The notes below the pieces were generated by a model. That model was not told the origin of the DNA and ran no database searches. It saw only the letters and a list, made by a program, of their open reading frames with translations. The translations under genes were made by a program, and so were the position numbers. A stretch of DNA of 64,000 bases, from the NCBI GenBank assembly GCA_946406115.1, contig OX291551.1:11036001-11100000 (forward strand), in the 5' to 3' direction. This DNA is from Apoda limacodes (Eukaryota; Arthropoda; Insecta; Lepidoptera; Limacodidae). Each line of letters opens with the position of its first letter. The stretch's first letter is position 1. Below, in pieces: positions 21,086 through 32,283 of the stretch.

Positions 21086-22320
21086 CAATAGTCGTAGAGA
21101 GACAGATTACAAAACTCGAAGTTTATATTGTATCAATCTTATAATCGCAAATGATAATAAGTATAGAAAACAGAAATAGTTATAGCAATCTATAAACGAA
21201 AAGAGAAAAACGTAATTAAAACAAAAAATTGCTCCAGTAGCTCCCAAACCAATGTGCGACTAAATAACATTCCTGATTCAATTTGCAAAGAAACAAACAA
21301 TTTCTCAACAGAATTGTGCCATTTCCGCGAAATGCCGACGGGGATTCGTTCTATATTGGCATATAAATCCCATTTTAAACTCAACCGGGCTAGTAAATAA
21401 AAATGGAAGGGACTTTTCGCATTTCATTTTGCTAGTATTCGTATCCAATGACAACATTTCTGTGACTTCCCTTTTTATGAAGACGTGTTGATCTGGGATA
21501 GGACTTTGTTGTAAATACTGTAGGGTATTGAATTTTATCGCTTTTTATCTTTTTTTATCTTCTTGAATAAGGAGGATTAGGCCATTGTCCACCACGATGG
21601 CTTAGTGTGGGCTAGCGGACGTTGTCGAACCAGTGGCCACTTGACTGTTAGAGTTTTTAAGCGCCAATTAATATTTGCAATATTATGCAATATTAATAAC
21701 TGTATCAATAATTGTGATAGATAGTAGATTCACGTGTCTCCATGCTACGTGTTTACACTCTACTTCGCTAATTATAATCGCAAAAAAAAAACTTATTTGC
21801 AGTTAGTAAACTAACCACAACCTATGTCAATGTATGGGGACAACGGTTTTTCAACGGCAAAGTTAAGTTTGTCCCTCAATACTGTTTATATTTTACTGAA
21901 TCTTCGGTGCGCGAGTTTGACTCGCACTTGACCCTTTTATTTAACTATAAAATTAAAATAGATTTCAAATATTTTCTTACGCTCCTTTTATGGCTGCTAA
22001 ATGAAATAACCGATAAGTTATATAGGGCCACAGTAAAATTATGCAAGTACATAAATGATTTATTTTTAAATATTAGATCAGTAAGAAATATAAGATAAAA
22101 AGCTATTTTATGTTTTAAAAGAAACTGCCACAAAGTTAGGTAACGAAAAGCTGTCAGGTTGTATTTTGCCAAAATCAAATCGCACCTATGTAACTTAGTA
22201 CTTTTTGTATGATTGGTAAATAAAATTAATTTCTTACTACACTTACTTGTAAACAGTGTCATTACGTGCAGTCAAAGCGGGTGCACCTTAATTACTCCCA
22301 CGGGCTTTTTCTTTGTAAAT
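21086..22320. other. Intron 1 stretch, nothing firmly recognised
   Basis: AT-rich with short frames on both strands. The word TGCGCGAGTTTGACTCGCAC at about 21908-21927 marks a small fragment of the GCGAGTC repeat group. No gene. Confidence 0.45.
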
Positions 22321-22760
22321 TTTACTTTCCTGAAGGCAAAGCATGAGTTTATGGAACCTACAGGCGACAATGACGTACTGATTCTATTGCCTCAGCCTGA
22401 CATTCGTCGAATCGCAAGGGAAAGAGGCGTGGGTGCATGTCTGGACGGCGCGTTCGACATATCCGTCGCTGCTTGCATCGCTTAATTCGCTGTCGGTTTT
22501 TGGGCGTTAGTCAAAGGACGAAAACGTACGCGCCAGCGAGCCAGCCACACAATCACTTCGCTTCGTGCGCTCCTACAGGTGGTTGTGTACAAACACCTAT
22601 GTACTTTACCGCTGTGTACTTTGTGATTAAAAAATGCCACCGTTGCCACTGTCGCAAAATGATGACTGGACCAATGATAAAATAATCAAATTTATGGAGT
22701 TGTTAGGTGCTGAGCCTTCTATTTGGGATCCAAAACAGCCAGCACAAATTAAAGCATAAT
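22320..22760 (+). pseudogene. MADF-domain coding relic, probably from a transposon
   Basis: ATG at 22634 opens a 41-codon frame ending TAA at 22757-22759; it includes DKIIKFMELLGAEPSIWDP. The pattern of an acidic/amphipathic helix followed by P.(I/L)WDP is the N-terminal signature of MADF domains, which usually run ~80-90 residues, so more than half is missing. The 300 bp upstream are GC-richer and hold overlapping open frames on both strands without recognisable domains; they may be the transposon's own promoter or a divergent gene. PIF/Harbinger elements carry a MADF/Myb-like accessory gene beside the transposase, which is one plausible source; a decayed host MADF gene copy is another. Confidence 0.45.
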
Positions 22761-22924
22761 CCATTTTTGATTGTTTACTACTTCGGTATTTACCTACTTT
22801 TGCTTTTCTAAGTAGGTATACACATACATTCTACTAATATGATAAACGCGAAAGTTTAGATGAATCTTTGCCCTTTCACGCGAAAACTACTGAACTGATA
22901 AAAAGAAAAGGCATAGTGCACATA

Positions 22925-23036
22925 GGCTGTGTTCTGAGGAATTGTAAGAAATGATGCCCACGGCAACTCTCTACCATCGCACCGCTCGTCATCGGCAGGG
23001 AATTCATTCTTACTCCTTAGAACCTAAATGGTCACG
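22925..23036 (+). mobile_element. LINE family B fragment, interrupted by the next element
   Basis: TGTTCTGAGGAATTGT through ATGATGCCCACGGC, TCGCACCGCTCG, GGCAGGGAATTC and CTAAATGGTCACG matches 42299-42407 closely. At 42400 the family continues with AGGAACGC, whereas here it breaks off at GGTCACG and a Jockey-type LINE begins. The break therefore marks where the later element joined. Confidence 0.8.
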
Positions 23037-24363
23037 CACACAGTGTTCTTCGATGGAGCAAAAGCCTTCGACAAAGTCTGGCACAACGGTTTAAGTTATA
23101 AACTGTACAACTTTCAGTTGCCAGACCGTCTCATGCTTATCATACGAGACTATTTGTCGAATCGTAGCTTTCGCTACAAAGTTGAAGGCACTCTCTCTTC
23201 CCCCCGTCCCATAGAAGCAGGAGTCCCGCAAGGGTCCGTGCTCGCCCCTATCTTGTACCTTCTGTACACTAACGACATCCCTAAAACGATGGGTACCCAA
23301 TTAGCCCTCTTTGCGGACGATACCGCTATCTATACCACCGATAGGCAAGTGAGTCGAATCACTAAGAGACTCCAACCCGCTGTCACCACCCTAGGCGAAT
23401 GGTTTCGGAAATGGAGAATCGAGGTAAATCCCGACAAAAGCTCTGCCGTTCTCTTTACCTCTGGCCGCCCTCCGCGGCCATCTCCCCTTTCACTCTTCGG
23501 TCATGCCATTCCCTGGCAAAACAAGATCAAATATCTCGGTGTGACACTGGATAGGCGTTTGAACTTCCGCGATCACACCAAAATAGTTAGAGACCGAGCC
23601 GCTTTTGTCCTCGGTCGTCTTTATCGCATGATAGGCAAGTACAGTAAGATGTCGCTTAGAAATAAGCTAAATCTTTACACAACTTACATCCGCCCCATAC
23701 TAGCTTATGCTAGCGTAGTCTTTGCGTTATCCAAGCGCAATCTCCATAAACTTCAGACCCTCCAAAACCGCTTTCTCAGAGCGGCCTCCGGAGCCTCCTG
23801 GTACGTCCGCAATGCGGACCTACACAGAGATTTCGAACTCCCCATGATTCGCGATCGTACACAAAATCACCCGAATCGATTAATTGTGCAATTCACAAGG
23901 TACCATCCCCCGATCAACCTCGGCACAGTCGTAAAACTATAGTTAGGCGGCCTCGGCACGTACTAACGGCCCCAGATGACGATCTCGCTATCCGGATAGC
24001 GAGATTAGTCTCAACGACCTCCCCCAATAGGGCCTCCCTCCAAACACGACGCCGACGTCCCCGGGTTCGTCGGCGCCCGAACGGATACACGAGGTATCAA
24101 AGATTGCCGGGGCGCTTCTCGCCCCCACTCAATCGCAACCGCACCCGCGTAACAGGGAACTCCCCTCCTGGTGGTGACTCACCTTCGGGTTCGAGATTCA
24201 GACAACCGAGAGCGACAACCCAAGCCGAGGCTCCCCCCGCGGGGAGCCATTGAGCGTTGGGCGCTATACGGGCTGAGGCTCCTTCAGAGACTCGCCCAAA
24301 TAAAGTCCGGTGAAGCAGTAATGGCTGCAACAGCCAACTGCAATGTCAGTTCAGAAAAAAAAA
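23037..24363 (+). mobile_element. Jockey-like non-LTR retrotransposon (family A), 5'-truncated
   Basis: Carries the C-terminal two thirds of a reverse transcriptase and a 3' UTR with a short A tail (about 24354-24363). The open frame spans 23028-23942 (304 codons), but its first codons come from the neighbouring element. RT motifs, numbered in that frame: first catalytic Asp in FFDGAKAFDK (Asp9), PQGSVLAP at 67-74, and the catalytic FADD box at 95-98. After the RT, the thumb-like region is present (KYLGV, then YIRPILAYAS). Towards the end a small deletion replaces about 30 bp present in the copy at 29273-29705. The endonuclease and N-terminal RT parts are absent, so the copy cannot be active. 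The 3' UTR is shared with 287-388 and 32040-32215. Confidence 0.9.
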
Positions 24364-25129
24364 TATCTATACTTTTATTCCCGCCATTTTAATTGTGTTT
24401 TGGTTAGTTTATTTATTTTATAACTTATTTTTTTTTAATTTACTAGTAAATCTTCTATGGGTACATATAAAATGCTTCGTTCTGAATAACTGACGGATCA
24501 ACACACAGCCTAAACCGCTGATCATAGACACCTGAAACTTGGAGGGTGTGTGCTTTGTATGACGTAGGCATCTCATAAGAAGGGAAAGGAAAGGATTTTC
24601 TGAAAGGATCAAGTGCGAGTCGGACTCGCGCAATAAGGGTAAGCTGATTGTAATGAAATTTTGATAAGTTGTTATGCACACGCCGGGGAAGGTTTCTTAA
24701 TTAGTAGGTTAGTGCGGCAGATGTTTTAAAAAAAAGAAACAACGATCGCCGGGTCAGCTACATTGTGTGTAATATGCGTGGTACAGAAATTACAATTTCG
24801 AGTCATTAAAGCCTTAGGCCTTAGGCTTCTAAATAGCCTATCGTTGTTATTTTCTCCTTACCACCCTTACACAATCACCATTACATCTTGCCAAAATTTG
24901 AAAAAATATTGCTGCATATATATTTAATGTTCGAAAAACATCAATTCTAAGTCTGCCCAATATAACATTACTTGCTGATCAAATTTAGTTAGGTTTACTG
25001 ATTACTTGAAGCAGCATAATTCACATTATTTGCTGACAAAATATAAATTAAAGCTGATAAAACATATTTAATTAGCTGATCGTATAACTATATTTAGAAA
25101 AATATATCACTGTCATAAAAGACATTCAT
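24364..25129. repeat. Dispersed repeat fragments (family H) and AT-rich DNA
   Basis: From about 24480 to 24720 the sequence carries AAGTGCGAGTCGGACTCGCG and ACACGCCGGGGAAGGTTTCT. The same two parts occur in reverse orientation at 44980-45080 (AGAAACCTTCCCCGCCGTG and GCGCGAGTCCGTCTTACAC). The remainder to 25129 shows nothing that I recognise. Confidence 0.55.
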
Positions 25130-26040
25130 TTATGCGACATTCAAAACCCAAAATTGCGAGTCAATCAGGCGAGTGAAAACGTAGCGTGACGCGATGTGGG
25201 CTCGCAATTCGGTCAACAAAACATTGTATACAAAATTAGGGATTATTCTCCGACAAGCCCTCCCTGACACGCAATTTTCTTTTTTGTCGTTATATTTACT
25301 AACTTTACCCTTTATACTGACGAGAAATGAAGCAGCGAAGATATAAATTAAATATTTCCATGTAAAATCTATCATTTTCCTTAGATTGATAGATAGTCCC
25401 TACGTAGGTTGAAAATCAGTGTTGAGGCTAAGGCGGCATCTTATAAGTACTCTTATAGATAAATATAAAAAACCTTGTATTAGTGTTGCTTGGTTGCCAA
25501 ATAAAAGCTTTCTAGTTTCTAATATTTTAGAGATTAAGTACCTATGAGTGTACGGGTTCACTTACACTCCCGTGGGTATTACTAGCTTTGTAATATTTAA
25601 AAAACTTTCAAAATTAACATTGTAACGCATGTTATTATTTTAAAGTCGCTCGTTATATAACAACACATATAAATTATTTATAGTACCCCTTCGTATCTGT
25701 ATGTTTCTCTCGTCGAAAGTTTTTTCCAGAAATACTTCTGCATATAAATATCAAATTTAAGCACGGAACATCATAAACGACTATCATCAGGAATAGTAAA
25801 AAATATTCATCAAACAGGTGTAACATACAATGAATGTACCGACAAATTGTAAACAAACGAGCAGGCGTCCCTTGATAGCTAATCGGATAGTTTTTACAAA
25901 CGCATCAGTGTCGGATTACAACGACCCCCGGTTTTGCACAATTCGTGACGCGTTTGGGGGTCGGAGTGAGATATCCCGGGGAATAGCAGTCTGCATGGAC
26001 AAACACGTCGCTATGATATTATTTGAAGTTTATAGTGTTT
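25130..26040. promoter_or_regulatory. Non-repetitive islands in intron 1, candidate enhancer
   Basis: Two higher-GC islands, at about 25135-25290 and 25825-26030, stand out from AT-rich flanks and match none of the repeats seen here. The second contains TTGTAAACAAACG (forkhead-type GTAAACA) and a CGACCCCCGG/GGGGGTCGG inverted pair (25921 and 25957 region); the first contains an ACAAAACATTGTA SOX-like word. Overlapping short ORFs on both strands have no motif. Regulatory function is inferred. Confidence 0.3.
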
Positions 26041-27339
26041 AATTCTATTTGCTCTACTTTTTGTTTATTTTTTATATCAGCTAAACTGAAAGTGCATGGT
26101 AGGTTCCTACCTATATTTTTTGTCGCCAAAAAGGTACGAAACTGCATATAATTTCATAAACAAATAAATTATGAGTAAAACTAGTAAAATGTCAGACATG
26201 TTTATAAATTCAGCACAAATTTAACTTTATGTATAAAATTCGTAACTAACGCACTGAAATAGTTTATATTTTTGTAACTGATGATGTATAACCGTCGTCG
26301 AGTTCCACTTTAAGTTAAAATGGTGGTTAGAAGTGTATGGAAATCAGTTAATCTTGAAACTAAATGCATAGAAATTGGTGTTTGATTATTGGTTTCACCG
26401 TTTTAAAAAAATCATCCCCTAGGGGACAAAATAAGGGATGAAATTTTTTATAAGAATTCTGATATTTTTATAAGTGAAACCATGAACAATTAAATCTTTC
26501 TTTTCTTAAACTTAAACTTTATTCAAAATTAAAATTCTGAGTCGACTTTACCATAAGCTTTCAGAATTTCGCACTTCCATTAGACTAGTCAGTCAGTAAT
26601 TAGTAGCAACTGCAGCAGCTTAGCTTTTTAATTCCCCAAAAATACAGTTTCGCGAAATCTATCTAAAAAACAACAATTTGTAATCCATCAAAGAGGAACA
26701 AAAAGGGCAACTAAGGCAATCATTTAAAGTCAATTCGAATGAACCCAGTGAAATATATCGCGCATCCCTTTTCAGCATCTTTGTATGTTAGAAAAATATG
26801 CATGCTGTCTTACTCTCTCAAAAAAAACTACCCTCCGAAATCGTTGAAGCATTATATTGCGATGATTAGCCCTGCACTTGCAGCTTTTGTCATTGAATTT
26901 AAATAGGGGATTAAAATGCTGTTGTGCATTTTATTTATTAATACGTTATTGTACTTTAGTTCATTAGGCAATTGCTTTCGTCATCCTACATTTACAGAAA
27001 AAAGGTTTTTTATTGATAAAAGTTTTGGATATTACTGGCTTTGTTGCATTATGGTTGCGTATATCAGTTTTTGAAAGTTTGTATTCAACTTACAGTGCAA
27101 CCATTTAATCTGACTGTATGGTCGCTAGTGATTGTAAGTTTCACATCATTTTAATATGGCGACTGCAGTTATGATTTTGGACCACAAGGTCAGAAAAGTT
27201 TGTTACATTGTACCGCGTAATATGTCATTCTATATGTGGATTTTATAGTCAACTTTGACTTATTTCTAGTTATCGGATCATGCGCAAATTTTGTATACAC
27301 TTTGGATTTACATTAAAATTTAATGAATCAACCAAGTGC
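26041..27339. other. Intron 1 stretch, nothing firmly recognised
   Basis: AT-rich. A short repeat word (ATCATCCCCTAGGGGACAAA near 26411) recurs in changed form at 59568-59590. No gene. Confidence 0.4.
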
Positions 27340-27990
27340 GTGACGTTCACACAATAAGTTAGGGTTCCGTAGAATAAGAATGGTTCTATATATCTGAAAA
27401 ACTTGTAGACCTATTTTCTTTTACACCATTTTTCGTAAGTATCATTAAAACATAAAACTCAAAGGCAGGGTTTTTAAACTTGCAGAATATTCATCATAGA
27501 AAAAAAGTTATACAGTTATGGGGTGAAAGAAAAAGCAATAACTTATTTCATCTGTTAAAAAAAAACTTAACAGGTATTTGAAGTGGATTTATTATTTTGG
27601 ACTGAAGTTTTACAAATCACATATATTAGACCATATTTTCTGAGTTCATGATACCTATGGTATCATCAAAGTCAATAATTTAAAATAATCGTTCCTTCTT
27701 ATATTATAAATATGAAACTATGTCTGGATGGATAGATGGATGTTTGTTACTCAATCACGCTTCAACCACTAGAGTCTAGACGGATCGGGATGAAACTTAG
27801 CACTCATTTAGGTTAGGTCCTGGAATAGGACGTAGGCTACTTTTTATCCCAAAAAATACAAAAGCTCCCGCGGAAAAAACTATTACCGAGCTTAAACGAA
27901 CTATAACTACAGCTTATTCATTAGTATAATTAAGGAGTTCTCGCCGATAACCAAATTAAGGGTAGGCAGAACCGCTGGTAAAATCTAGTT
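27340..27990 (+). repeat. Dispersed repeats: GGTTCCGTA fragment followed by family F
   Basis: TTAGGGTTCCGTAGAATAAG at about 27359 begins a decayed fragment of the 15285-type repeat. From 27700, TATTATAAATATGAAACTATG, ATCACGCTTCAACC, GATCGGGATGAAACTTAGCA and TAACCAAATTAAGGGTAGGC form a family F copy that aligns with 7080-7330 in reverse. Confidence 0.65.
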
Positions 27991-28714
27991 AAGTTATAAG
28001 GGAAATAATTTACAGACTGTATATCTACATATACGGTATACTTTCCTAATTTACAAAGATGAATTAAGAAACTGCTTTTTTGTATGACGACCTGGTTAAA
28101 TTAACTTGCCATTGCGTCACTTTTTTTAACAAATTATTCGATATGCGAAAAATCCGGTAATGATTTTCCTCCATTTTCATGCATGAACTTATCCCCCGAA
28201 GATTGGTCTCATATCCAGAGATTTTTACAAAATAGGCGAAAAACACGTTTTGTGGCTTTAATTTTAAATTGAGCAGGTTTTACGAAATCTTTTCAAAGCC
28301 GTCGCACGTTGATTTTGTCGTTGCTTGTGCTTTTTTCTCCTTAGCCTGCGGGAAATCGAAAACGGAACCTATTTTTTCCTCGAAAAAATATGGAAAACTA
28401 ATTATGTGGGATTTGGTTGGATCAGTTTATGAAATTTTTCTCTCCGCTTTTACCTAGACAGGTGTTATTTCGTTGCTGTATTTTTTCTTTGCACATTCGG
28501 CTCAGGAATTTATTCTGTAGGAGCTATTGATAGATAGATGGTCGTAGTTTTTTATCGTACTATTTGAAACACTACAAATTAACGCTAAGTGTTATTAAAT
28601 CGTTAATTTTAACTTTCGACCTACAATCAATTTTTTATTTAAAAATATGTGTGTTTTACTGATTGTAGCTCTGAACTGAAAACTCTAACAGACAACTGTT
28701 CAATAAGTCGGCAA
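27991..28714. other. Intron 1 stretch, nothing recognised
   Basis: Contains two opposite 60-codon frames at 28064-28457 without motifs. No repeat recognised. Confidence 0.4.
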
Positions 28715-28815
28715 GGACCGCTAACCAGCACTAGGCCAGCGTTTTTGACTATGGCCTAAGCCTCCTTCTTCAAGAATGGCCTGTACCCCTGCAGTGGGGC
28801 ATATAACGGCTAAAA
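28715..28815 (-). repeat. Dispersed lepidopteran repeat, family E fragment (minus)
   Basis: GGCCTAAGCCTCCTTCTTCA and CCTGCAGTGGGGCATATAAC are the reverse complement of the start of the 6650 copy type; the same fragment is at 43590-43650. Confidence 0.6.
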
Positions 28816-29272
28816 CGAGGATACAACGTTTACAGAACGGATATAGGAATTTAAACTAATTTATAACATAAAACAAAATATTTGTAGTGCTATATAGTTG
28901 ACTCTTCGAGTCGAGAGATTAGCTGTAAATTTTATCTTGACGTAAATCTGACCGGCGCACACGCACGCATCGCGACATCTCTGTTGACTTTACATTCAGA
29001 ACGCTACTAGCATTTACCAAACTATGAATCACATGAATTCGGAATGACAAAAGAGTCTTTGAATCATTCGCCTAACATCCTTTACAAGTGACCACTATTT
29101 ATGTCTGTTTTATGTGAGTGATAGACGTACGACCTTAAAGACCGCAGTTTTAAAGTACGACAGTTACTCGGTTTGTCGGTAGTGACACACGTTATTACGT
29201 TAAGCTCATCGTGTTTTTCAAATTATCTAGGTGTAAGTTACCTAACTAAACAACACACGAGATGCGACCACA
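28816..29272. other. Intron 1 stretch, nothing recognised
   Basis: A moderately GC-rich patch at about 28940-29000 is not assigned. No gene. Confidence 0.4.
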
Positions 29273-29705
29273 AATACCACTTGCATCCGCCCCATACTAG
29301 CATACGCAAGCGTCGTCTATGCGTTGTCCAAACGCAACCTTCATAGACCCTAGACCCTCCAAAACCGCTTCCTCAGAGCGGCCTCCGGAGCCTCCTGGTT
29401 CGTTCGGAATGCAGACCTACACAGGGACTTTGAGCTCCTCACTATTCCTCAATATCTTGAAGACCTGCGGGTCGATTCCGTAAGAGATTTCTAACCTTTT
29501 TTGAAAGAAATAAGATATACATTGCAGTTTCGCGACAATCGATGAATTTCATATGTAATTTCTAATGCGCAATGTATATCTTATTTCTATGGATTTCAAA
29601 CGAGAATTGTTAGCTGTCATTTTACGGAATCGACCCGCTGGCAGTCCGCTTTTTCGAGCGTACACAAAATCACCCGAACCGATTAATTGTGTAATCCACC
29701 AGCTA
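29273..29705 (+). mobile_element. Jockey-like LINE family A fragment, split by a small element
   Basis: Matches 23683-23895 (CATCCGCCCCATACTAGC, CAAAACCGCTT.CTCAGAGC, CACAAAATCACCCGAA.CG). It is a pseudogene fragment: a stop falls in CATAGACCCTAGACCC. Unlike the 23-kb copy, it keeps the codons that read YLEDL and, after the insertion, AVRFFERTQNHP; removing the insert and one CTG restores a continuous frame. Only this internal piece of the LINE is here, with no 3' UTR or A tail. Confidence 0.85.
29468..29637. mobile_element. 170-bp hairpin MITE inserted in the LINE, with 3-bp target duplication
   Basis: CGGGTCGATTCCGTAA (29468-29483) and its exact reverse complement (29622-29637) form the ends. 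A second perfect 20-bp inverted pair lies inside (AGAAATAAGATATACATTGC and GCAATGTATATCTTATTTCT). CTG is found on both sides (29465-29467 and 29638-29640), and the LINE frame is restored by removing the element and one CTG, so the boundaries are unusually well fixed. No ORF. A 3-bp duplication with a GGGTCG-type end does not match a superfamily that I can name with confidence. Confidence 0.85.
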
Positions 29706-30485
29706 CCTAACTAACTGGTCGGATATCTGACAAACTTACTTGGTGGATTTTAAGTTCGCGTAGGTACTTAGGCTGACACACTGTTGATAAAGGTCGTCAA
29801 GACGTAAGTATGCGTCCTTACTCGAACGTCTATCACCTGCTTTATGTTTTGGCTCTGATTACTCCAAATATAAATTAAACCATAGACAGCTAGGTATAGT
29901 GCAATAGATTTTTTTGACCTAGTGTTCAAAAATGCAAACTACAGTCGCCTCATTGCAATGATGTGAACTTACAACGACACTAGCGACTAAACACAGAAGA
30001 AGGTCAGAAAACAGACTCCTTGATAAGTAGAGTTTTATGCATGCAGGTTCTACTTAACCAAGTGTACATTTATTTACCTACCTTTACCTGTAGTACTTTA
30101 TCGTAGGAGGAACTCGTGCGCGAGTTCAACTCGCACTTGACCAGTTTCCATTTCAATCTATTTAACCGTAAATTAGAAGCGTCAAATTTACAAAGTTGAT
30201 CGGTTCCTTTTGACGCTAAATATAAGCCGTAATTCAAACTGATGAACACAAAAAATTTTACAACAAAAAACTCAGCGGTGCCGTACTGTCTGACACACCA
30301 CCCTGTACGGATAACGAATATTTTTTTTTATGCAAAAACACGGAATAAAAGCATCCCTCCGTCCTTTCTCCGATGCGCAGTGCCTTTGATGCTAACGCAT
30401 TTCTGTTTTTATTTCAATTTATAGATGTCACCATTATGAATGAGGAATCCTAATTTGTCAAATGTTACTAAACACATTTTTGTTT
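29706..30485. other. Intron 1 stretch, small repeat words only
   Basis: TGCGCGAGTTCAACTCGCAC at about 30117 marks another GCGAGTC-type fragment. The 60-codon frame at 30242 has no motif. Confidence 0.4.
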
Positions 30486-30945
30486 TTAACCGACTTCAAA
30501 AAAAATTGCGTGTAGGTATATTTTTTTTTTGTTTTATTTTAAATTTTAATCTTCCTGTTAAAAATAATAATTAGGTTATCTATATCAGTATAATCTCCAC
30601 TTTTCAACTATCCAAATTCAAAAAATAAAATTTTTATAACTTATTGCTACCTTTTATATTTTTTGTTATTTTTAGGCCGTAAGTCAAAAACTACATATGT
30701 GACATAATAAATCGTTTTGAAATTAAAAAAAAAAATCATATGACATGGCAATCTTTTTTTTCAAAAAATTTCCCTTTTCAAAAACTCAAAATTTGTTTTT
30801 GGTATTTCCTTTTACCTTATGTAGACGCAGAAAAGCAAATTCTAGAACTGTAGCTCCATTATATAACTTTCAAGGCAATGGCTTCTGTAGTTGATGTAAT
30901 AGCTGCAATAGACGACGAGCAGAACAAGTGCATACGTAAATAATT
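30486..30945. repeat. Dispersed repeat, family D fragment
   Basis: Starts AACCGACTTCAAAAAAAATT and continues as AT-rich DNA with GCAGAAAAGCAAATTCTAGA and ATAACTTTCAAGGCAATGGC. Related to 7450-7900 by its terminus only; boundaries are approximate. Confidence 0.4.
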
Positions 30946-30984
30946 TTTTTTTACATACAAGCTTTTATCAGACAAGTTTATTAT

Positions 30985-31215
30985 TTAAGACCTGAGTACT
31001 TGTCAAGACAAATGAAACGAACCGAAACTCTATGGCCTTGCGTCGTTTCATTACAGAATTCCTATTACCACCTTTCAGCTCCATCATCAGACCCTAGTTA
31101 CCATTAAAAGACGAACTACTCGTCAAGACGATTCAAACGAGCCCAAACTCGATGAGGTTATGGCGTTTCATTGCGAAGTTCCTATGGCCACCTTCCAGCT
31201 CCATAATCAGACCAG
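30985..31215. repeat. Tandem duplication, unit about 118 bp
   Basis: Two head-to-tail units (about 30990-31095 and 31108-31215) share CTTGTCAAGAC/CTCGTCAAGACGA, CGAAC or GAGCCCAAACTCGATG, CGTTTCATT.C.*TTCCTAT and CCACCTT.CAGCTCCAT.ATCAGACC. They have diverged by roughly a quarter. I recognise the words as a repeat seen widely in Lepidoptera. Confidence 0.65.
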
Positions 31216-31509
31216 CACCATGTCATCATAATATTGCATTCTCACGTGATTAACACAATTTCAGCTTAATCGGTAACCAGGAAGTGGATCAAATTTAATT
31301 TGCAAGATTTGATTACAAACATCGGGACAGGTGAAACTAAATAAAAGCTTGTAATATTCTGAAACGACAAACCGATTAGCATTCTCACTATTCCTATAAT
31401 TTCGTATATATTCATTAACTGTATGTATAGTAATATCATTCACGTTGTGCAATTTTTGTTATTATTCTAAAGTATAAAATTACTGATTATTTACAAAAAA
31501 AAGTTTTTT

Positions 31510-31765
31510 TAATGCACGACATAAAATTCTCACAATTTCTGCGAGGGGGGCGTGACTACGTTTTCTGTACGACAGATGTCGCTACGTCCGCCCCCAGCAA
31601 CGATCCTGAAAAAAACCCCGTCGGAAGGCGTGGTAGCAATAAATTTTGTCAAAATATGCTCGAAACAAACACTTCCCAACCTCGCCCTGTTAGAATAACA
31701 GAACAAATCGGTTTAATTTGTTAACAGCCGTTCGGAATCGGTGTCACATGTCTCAGTGATCGTGA
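31510..31765. promoter_or_regulatory. Non-repetitive GC-richer island, candidate enhancer
   Basis: Contains GAGGGGGGCGTGAC, TCCGCCCCC and a TTAATTTGTTAAC palindromic core. A 70-codon open frame runs through it without recognisable domain. No match to repeats in the window. Function inferred only from contrast with surroundings. Confidence 0.25.
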
Positions 31766-32039
31766 GGTATGCTCACGGTTTTAAATTATTTAGTTTCGCC
31801 CTCACTAATTGTCGTTGACAAGCCTTAATAGCTTCTACATATGTCTTTAGGTGTTTTTGTTTTCTGAAAAAAATATTATACGTTGCAACAAAATTTTTTT
31901 TTTTGCCGTTTAAATTGATTTGGTATTACAGTTTGCTCGAAGTTTTGCATAACTTAGGTATTTGCATCAGAGAGCTCGTAGTCCAGTCGCATTCATCTAT
32001 CGGAAACGATTTTTTTTTCTGTACCTATGACTAGGTACT

Positions 32040-32215
32040 GCTATTGGCTGATGCAGCCATTACTGCTCCACCGGACTTTTGGGGCGAGACTCTGGCGTGA
32101 GCCTCGAACCCGAAGGTGAGTCAGCGCCAGGAGGTTGCCATTGCGAGTGAGCGGGGGCGGCTAGTTCATGAGGTGAGCGTGCGGGCTGAAGGACGTCGGC
32201 TTCTTGTAAGGGGGA
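32040..32215 (-). mobile_element. Jockey-like LINE family A 3' UTR fragment (minus)
   Basis: Reverse complement carries GAGTCTCGCCCCAAAAGTCC, GGAGCAGTAATGGCTGCATC and CTCACCTTCGGGTTCGAGGC, matching 24170-24330. The A tail is missing at 32040, where the sequence turns into unrelated TACCTATGACTAGG. Confidence 0.8.
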
Positions 32216-32218
32216 TAG

Positions 32219-32283
32219 GAACCGATAAGCGAAATTAAGCAACGTCGGGCGTTATCAATACTTGTATATGTGACCGCCTAGTG
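32219..32283 (+). pseudogene. 5S rRNA-derived fragment
   Basis: CGAAATTAAGCAACGTCGGG, CAATACTTG and GTGACCGCCTAG follow one another with the spacing they have in the 3' half of metazoan 5S rRNA (roughly bases 45-105). The middle is changed (GCGTTATC for GCGCGGTC) and the flanking halves of 5S are missing, so it is not a functional gene. It abuts the LINE tail at 32040-32215, but in the opposite orientation. It may be a retro-copy, or part of a 5S-derived SINE. Confidence 0.7.
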
